From contig JANQLQ010000253.1 of assembly GCA_028280565.1 (NCBI GenBank), forward strand, positions 1 to 63,642: DNA of 63,642 nucleotides, given 5' to 3'. Each line of letters opens with the position of its first letter. The first letter of the stretch is position 1. Both the position numbers and the translations under genes were made by a program. Origin of the DNA: Fulvivirga sp. (GTDB taxonomy: Bacteria > Bacteroidota > Bacteroidia > Cytophagales > Cyclobacteriaceae). Below, piece by piece: positions 59,663 through 63,642 of this stretch. A model generated the notes under the pieces. It was not told the DNA's origin and searched no databases. It saw only the letters and a program-made list of their open reading frames with translations.

Positions 59663-60990
59663 GAAGTAATTCCTAAGCGTTGAGATTGGAGGGAAGAGAA
59701 GCTAGAACCAGGATTGTATTTATTGACTATCTCAAGGAATTTATCCGCTTGTTGGTACGTTTGCCAAAAGGTCTCTTTTTTCATCCGGGCGTCTTTGGCG
59801 AGATAGAACCTCCCTCCTCCCTCGCTGATCATAAGATCGAGCTGGTCCAAAAACTGGTCCAGGTGAGGATCATAGGGAATATCCAACGCCAGCGTGTATC
59901 CTTTCATCGGGAACGACAATACCCCATCTTGTTCGCCAAATACTTTCAGCACGGATAAGAAAGACGCCTTATTGTTTTTAGCGATCAAAAGCATGACCTC
60001 TTTCAGCAGGTCCAATTTATCCAATGGAAGCACGAACTGGTACTGGAAGAACCCGCGCTTACCATACATCCTATTCCAATTGTTGATATTGTCCAGGGGA
60101 TAAAAGAAGCCGTCATAATGAACCACACTATCTTGTTCCTCCCGCAAGTTTTTGAGATAATAAAGCGTGTTGAACAGCCTTATCGTAAGTTTATTCAATA
60201 CCAACGACGGGAAGTTAAACGGAATATTGAATTTCGGTGTTTTGTGTACTTTTAACGTATCCACCCCGGGCTTCACTTCTTGCTCTTCCGCATGCTCACC
60301 CAGCATTAATATCCCACGCCCGAAAGATTTCCCTTTAGAGAGACAATCGACCCATGCCACGGAATACGTATAATCTTGGTAGATATTAAAGAGCTCCAAC
60401 AGCTTGTCCAGGCTGGGTGCTTTGAGTTGCTTCTGTCTTATATACGCAGTCGCTATCTTTTTCAAACGGATCTTAGCGGAAAGGATGATACCCGTGAGCC
60501 CCATCCCCCCGCAGGTGGCCGAGAAAAGGTCAGCGTGGTCCGTTGGTGTGCAATGATAGGTAGTTCCGTCGCTACATTTGATTTGGAGTGATAGAACATG
60601 CCGGGAGAACGACCCGTCGATATGGTGATTTTTTCCATGAATATCTGACGCTATAGCTCCTCCTACGGTAACGAACTTAGTCCCGGGAGTCACGGGAATG
60701 AACCACCCCTTCGGAACCACGACCTGCAGGATCTCATCGAGTGTTACCCCACTCTCGCATTCGATAACTCCTTCTTTGTCATCAAATGCCAAAAACCGGT
60801 TAAAACTGGCTGTATTAATGATGTTTTCTCCCAGGGATGAATCTCCATAGCATCTTCCCATTCCCCTTGCGATCAGGGTATCAGCATCAGACAAGAATCC
60901 GTCCAAGACCGGGATATTATCAAAAAGGGACTCCTTCTTCTCTATCCGTGGGTACCTGCCCCAATTGGAAATTTCTTTGCGCTTACCCAA
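59659..60990 (-). CDS. FAD-dependent oxidase, DprE1-like
   Basis: The 443-residue protein has the FAD_binding_4 blocks RGMGRCYGDSSLG, PVTPGTKFVTVGGAIASDIH and GKNHHIDGSFSRHVLSLQI, which closely follow mycobacterial DprE1. The C-terminal part has GFFQYQFVLPLDKLDLLKEV and FYLAKDAR, equivalent to the DprE1 segment with Lys418. The position of DprE1 Cys387 (benzothiazinone target) reads Ala in TLALDIP. It would oxidise C2 of polyprenyl-phosphoryl-ribose. The SDR gene overlaps by 4 bp downstream; UbiA lies 2 bp upstream. Confidence 0.88.
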   Translation of the reverse strand: MGKRKEISNWGRYPRIEKKESLFDNIPVLDGFLSDADTLIARGMGRCYGDSSLGENIINTASFNRFLAFDDKEGVIECESGVTLDEILQVVVPKGWFIPVTPGTKFVTVGGAIASDIHGKNHHIDGSFSRHVLSLQIKCSDGTTYHCTPTDHADLFSATCGGMGLTGIILSAKIRLKKIATAYIRQKQLKAPSLDKLLELFNIYQDYTYSVAWVDCLSKGKSFGRGILMLGEHAEEQEVKPGVDTLKVHKTPKFNIPFNFPSLVLNKLTIRLFNTLYYLKNLREEQDSVVHYDGFFYPLDNINNWNRMYGKRGFFQYQFVLPLDKLDLLKEVMLLIAKNNKASFLSVLKVFGEQDGVLSFPMKGYTLALDIPYDPHLDQFLDQLDLMISEGGGRFYLAKDARMKKETFWQTYQQADKFLEIVNKYNPGSSFSSLQSQRLGITS

Positions 60991-60992
60991 GA

Positions 60993-61865
60993 CTATAAAT
61001 AATAAATGATGACATAAAAACTCAATACCCAGCTGAACAAGGTAAACTGGATAAACCGGTCTGTATACAATATTCTCGTAGGATAACCGCTTTTGTTATC
61101 CACCAAGGTGATCTGGAGGTACCTCAGCACCCCCATCACCACGAATAACGAGGTGAGATATAGTTTATCTGTATTGAAGTTATCAACAGTTTGGGATGAA
61201 ACTGTATACATGATATACGCCACCACGATGATGGCCGATAGCATGGTTAAAATTGAGCTTATAAACTCCATATTGTATCGTTTGCTCGAGGCCCTTACCG
61301 CTTCGCCTGACTTTACACTTTCAAGCATATCATCCCTGCGTTTGGCCAAGACAATCACTAACGACAACAAAAAGACCATGATGATCAACCAATGAGAGAT
61401 CGTAACACCGGCCAAGATCCCACCCGAAACGACGCGCAATACAAATCCTACTGAAACTAAAATTAAATCAATAATGGATATATTTTTAAGCCCAAATGAA
61501 TATCCAATATTAATAGAGTAATAAGCTAATAAGACGACAAAAAAGCCAAAATCCAGCAAATACGCCGACAGAAACCCTACTATGGAAAGCGTGGCAAAAA
61601 TAATATACCCCAAGGGCATGGGTATAGCACCTGTGGCGAGTGGCCTGTATTTCTTTTGGGGGTGGTTCCTATCAATATTAACATCCCGAATATCATTAAT
61701 AACATAGACCGAACTGGCGATAATTGAAAAGATAATAAATCCCAGCCCCGTTATTTGCAGCTTCTGTAATTCAAAAAGGTCTCCCGCAAAGAAGATAGGA
61801 ATAAACAAGAAGAGGTTTTTGATCCATTGTTGAGGACGCAATAATTTTACAAAGGCGGAAAACAT
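60993..61865 (-). CDS. UbiA-family prenyltransferase, polyprenyl-phosphate phosphoribosyltransferase-like
   Basis: The 290-residue protein has eight to nine hydrophobic helices. The first Asp-rich motif is NDIRDVNIDRNHPQKKYRPL, and LLRPQQWIKNLFLFIPIFFA opens the protein. Both resemble decaprenyl-phosphate phosphoribosyltransferase (Rv3806c-like), with KRRDDML as a further block, rather than quinone or heme prenyltransferases. It would transfer 5-phosphoribose from PRPP to polyprenyl phosphate. It is the first gene of the operon; no clear promoter box is visible at 61866-61993. Confidence 0.87.
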   Translation of the reverse strand: MFSAFVKLLRPQQWIKNLFLFIPIFFAGDLFELQKLQITGLGFIIFSIIASSVYVINDIRDVNIDRNHPQKKYRPLATGAIPMPLGYIIFATLSIVGFLSAYLLDFGFFVVLLAYYSINIGYSFGLKNISIIDLILVSVGFVLRVVSGGILAGVTISHWLIIMVFLLSLVIVLAKRRDDMLESVKSGEAVRASSKRYNMEFISSILTMLSAIIVVAYIMYTVSSQTVDNFNTDKLYLTSLFVVMGVLRYLQITLVDNKSGYPTRILYTDRFIQFTLFSWVLSFYVIIYYL

Positions 61866-61993
61866 GATTGAGAAAATTTATTAGGCAATTTTAGAGGTTT
61901 CTTATCAAAAAATTTGAACTAACAAGTATTTAAATAATAGCTCTATCTTTTTATATAACTACCTCTGCCTTTTCCGCTTATCACCCTCCAAGT

Positions 61994-62863
61994 TTAAAAA
62001 AGATCCCGGTTACTTGATCTTTTGGTGTCGTGGGGAACTGTTTCCCGGGAGTAGGCCATAAAACGCCCTAGTTCCGTTTTGACCCTTTTCTTTACGGCAC
62101 TGCCAAAAGATCCGTCACGTTGTAAATTTCTTGCACTGGTCCAAACGCGTGATCTTGAACTCCTCTCTGCCTGTACTTTTCCGTACTTCATCAAATCAAA
62201 ACACATTCGGCCATCCGAGCCTCCCATATTTCTAAGGGCGAATCCTTCTTTTATACCATATTCACGGATGTAGGCAAAACACATCCCGTAAGCATTTAAG
62301 TATGGTCTTTTGAAATGCCTGATCTCCAAGAGCAGGTCCTTAATGATATCATACAAAAAATACTTTAACCTGGCTCCATTTCCATCACTTAAAAATGAAT
62401 GTTTGCTGTAAGCCGCCACTACGCCTGGCTTGCTTAATGCTTGGTACATTTTGTCAATGTACTCGGGATGATACAAACAGTCCGCGTCTGCGCAGATCAC
62501 ATATTTTCCACGAGCTTTTTGCTGGGCAAGTTCTCGTGAAACGCCACATCCTTGTATAGGTTGGAAATATGACTGAATACCAATCTTTTCGATGATCTCA
62601 CCCGTGCTATCTTTCGAGTTATTGTTTACAATAACGATTTCAAAGGGAACTTTACTTTTGCTGTTCCTCAATGAATCTAAACAACGGATAATATTCAATT
62701 CTTCGTTCCAAGCGACCAAACAAATAGAAACCACGGGCGTATCGGAAACCATGTTATTGATATCCTCACCGAGTTGTTTCAAAAAGTCACCTGGTATTTC
62801 TTCTATCGATTTTAAGGCTAACAGCTCCTTACTTATCCATTTTGGATTACCAAACAAATGCAC
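61994..62863 (-). CDS. Family 2 glycosyltransferase
   Basis: The 289-residue protein has the GT2 core from about residue 42: VSICLVAWNEELNIIRCLDS, VIVNNNSKDSTGEI and the metal motif ICADADCLYHPEYI. A hydrophobic patch is absent, so it is probably peripheral. The long form starts at GTG 62863 (MHLFGNPKW); the ATG at residue 38 is an alternative that keeps the whole catalytic domain. It lies upstream of the UbiA operon with a 128-bp gap. It may use the arabinose donor or act in the same glycan. Confidence 0.8.
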   Translation of the reverse strand: MHLFGNPKWISKELLALKSIEEIPGDFLKQLGEDINNMVSDTPVVSICLVAWNEELNIIRCLDSLRNSKSKVPFEIVIVNNNSKDSTGEIIEKIGIQSYFQPIQGCGVSRELAQQKARGKYVICADADCLYHPEYIDKMYQALSKPGVVAAYSKHSFLSDGNGARLKYFLYDIIKDLLLEIRHFKRPYLNAYGMCFAYIREYGIKEGFALRNMGGSDGRMCFDLMKYGKVQAERSSRSRVWTSARNLQRDGSFGSAVKKRVKTELGRFMAYSRETVPHDTKRSSNRDLF

Positions 62864-62985
62864 TACCTCTCCAAATTTTAAACCCCTCTAAGTAAAACCC
62901 AAAGGCAAATCTAGGGATTAAATGGAACAATTCAATAATAAGCCTACTATATAGATAACTGGATATAAGTAATTTAATGTATGAT
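62847..62985 (-). pseudogene. Possible remnant of a membrane-protein C-terminus
   Basis: A frame without a start codon reads SSYLYSRLIIELFHLIPRF, then AFGFYLEGFKIWRGSAFVW, and stops inside the first codons of the glycosyltransferase gene. The strong aromatic and hydrophobic pattern looks like a real protein tail. It could be the end of a lost upstream gene. Confidence 0.3.
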
Positions 62986-63100
62986 CAAGTTTTTTAGTTC
63001 CACAAATACTTTAAGCCGCAAATTAAGAATTCAATTCATTATGCAAAGCATTAGTAAGAAAAATTGTATTTAATATCCCTTTTCCCCGCGCCAGCTTGTT

Positions 63101-63352
63101 TTATTCCCATTTAGAGGTAAGGTAATTATCGATTTCTTCGCCCGGGGTTTCGATCAAAAGTATAGGCAAATTTTTCTCTATGGCACTAAGGGCTCCTTTC
63201 AAAACCCGCAGTTCGCGCCTTGTACGTCCATTTTAATAAAATCAGGCTGGTGATCATATGAATTCAATGTTTTTCCCGGGTATGTTATGGCTTTCATAGA
63301 CAGGGTGCTTTCCCGGTACTTGTACATCCTATTTCCACTATCACATTCAGTT
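63101..63352 (-). pseudogene. FkbM-type methyltransferase fragment, frameshifted and cut by repeat A
   Basis: In one frame the complement reads ECDSGNRMYKYRESTLSMKA and YDHQPDFIKMDVQGA. The frame then shifts by one base, after which ELRVLKGALSAIEKNLPILL, then IETPGEEIDNYLTSKWE and the stop at 63101-63103, continue. IKMDVQGAELRVLKGA is the SAM-methyltransferase FkbM signature. The 5' end is lost at about 63352, where repeat family A begins. Confidence 0.75.
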
Positions 63353-63642
63353 ATTTGATAGGCCGGGATTTAACGATAAAGGAGCCCTTGAGATGCCCTC
63401 ATCAAAAACGAAAAACCTTCTTTATCGTCATTCCTGCCGGCCTTGCAGGGTGTGCGATGCTGGAGAGCAGCCTCATCGGGATTCCTACGTGAGAATCTGC
63501 TTTGTCGTTGAACGTGAACTATTTTTTAAGTGTACTGGGTTTTCGCTTCACGACTTCGCAGATTCCCACGTAGTGATCCCAATGGGGCTTGTCACGCCTA
63601 GCCCAACGCACAGGCTGCAAGGAATGACGATGTTAGAAAGTT
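63351..63642 (+). repeat. Repeat family A, copy 4 (runs off the window), with doubled arms
   Basis: Begins TTATTTGATAGGC. Compared with copy 2 it has extra sequence in the left arm at about 63470-63492 and in the right arm at about 63565-63588. These two inserts are complementary to each other, so the hairpin is longer but still paired. Confidence 0.85.

Overview
The window comes from a member of the Bacteroidota, most likely a gliding or marine Cytophagales-type bacterium; the species cannot be named from sequence alone. Evidence: several promoters of the Bacteroidota sigma-A form TTG-N17/19-TAnnTTTG, type IX secretion (T9SS) sorting domains of both kinds (CHU_C and the short Por type), a PorP/SprF protein, PorT-like outer-membrane barrels, DUF4199, lipoprotein sulfatases, and dense families of intergenic palindromic repeats.

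Layout. 0-12 kb: truncated GH3 glycosidase, repeat-rich gap, TonB-like protein, serine hydrolase, orphan histidine kinase, DUF763 protein, a LuxR-DUF4199-VOC group, and two lipoprotein sulfatases sharing one promoter. 12-16 kb: OmpA-like protein, Prc/CtpA protease, zinc-ribbon membrane protein and a 48-residue protein. 16-19.3 kb: a small island bounded by repeats, with two small unknown proteins behind a promoter flanked by matching palindromes, and a divergent phosphatidylserine decarboxylase. 19.4-34.4 kb: mostly housekeeping or envelope genes: MazG-like protein, MFP-RND-TolC efflux operon, tyrS, three tandem outer-membrane barrels, MBL-fold and patatin genes, a tiny lipoprotein, a wrecked IS1182 transposase, accA and tRNA-Asp. 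34.6-37.1 kb: loosely spaced genes (MORN-like, membrane, cupin).

37.7-57.4 kb is the most striking part: twelve tightly packed plus-strand genes. They encode a response regulator, a sugar-1-phosphate transferase fused to a degenerate receiver domain, two family-2 glycosyltransferases, three secreted esterases built on related N-terminal domains but with different C-terminal modules (beta-propeller-like; 15 PKD repeats plus CHU_C; FN3/PA14/SGNH plus a type A sorting domain), a PorP/SprF-SPOR fusion, a GMC flavoprotein with a Tat partner, and an acyltransferase. I infer a surface-glycan assembly and modification system tied to T9SS export; its substrate is unknown.

58.3-63.6 kb, minus strand: a four-gene operon resembling the polyprenyl-phosphoryl-D-arabinose pathway (UbiA, DprE1-like, DprE2-like, HAD phosphatase), a glycosyltransferase, and decayed remnants including an FkbM methyltransferase cut by a repeat.

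Three main repeat families occur. Family A (~300 bp) is a giant hairpin; one copy has complementary insertions in both arms. Family B (~300-340 bp) has terminal inverted repeats like a MITE. Family C is built from GGCAAT/GGCAAA-type arms. The translations were read by eye and no homology search was possible, so family names rest on motifs and remembered family features.
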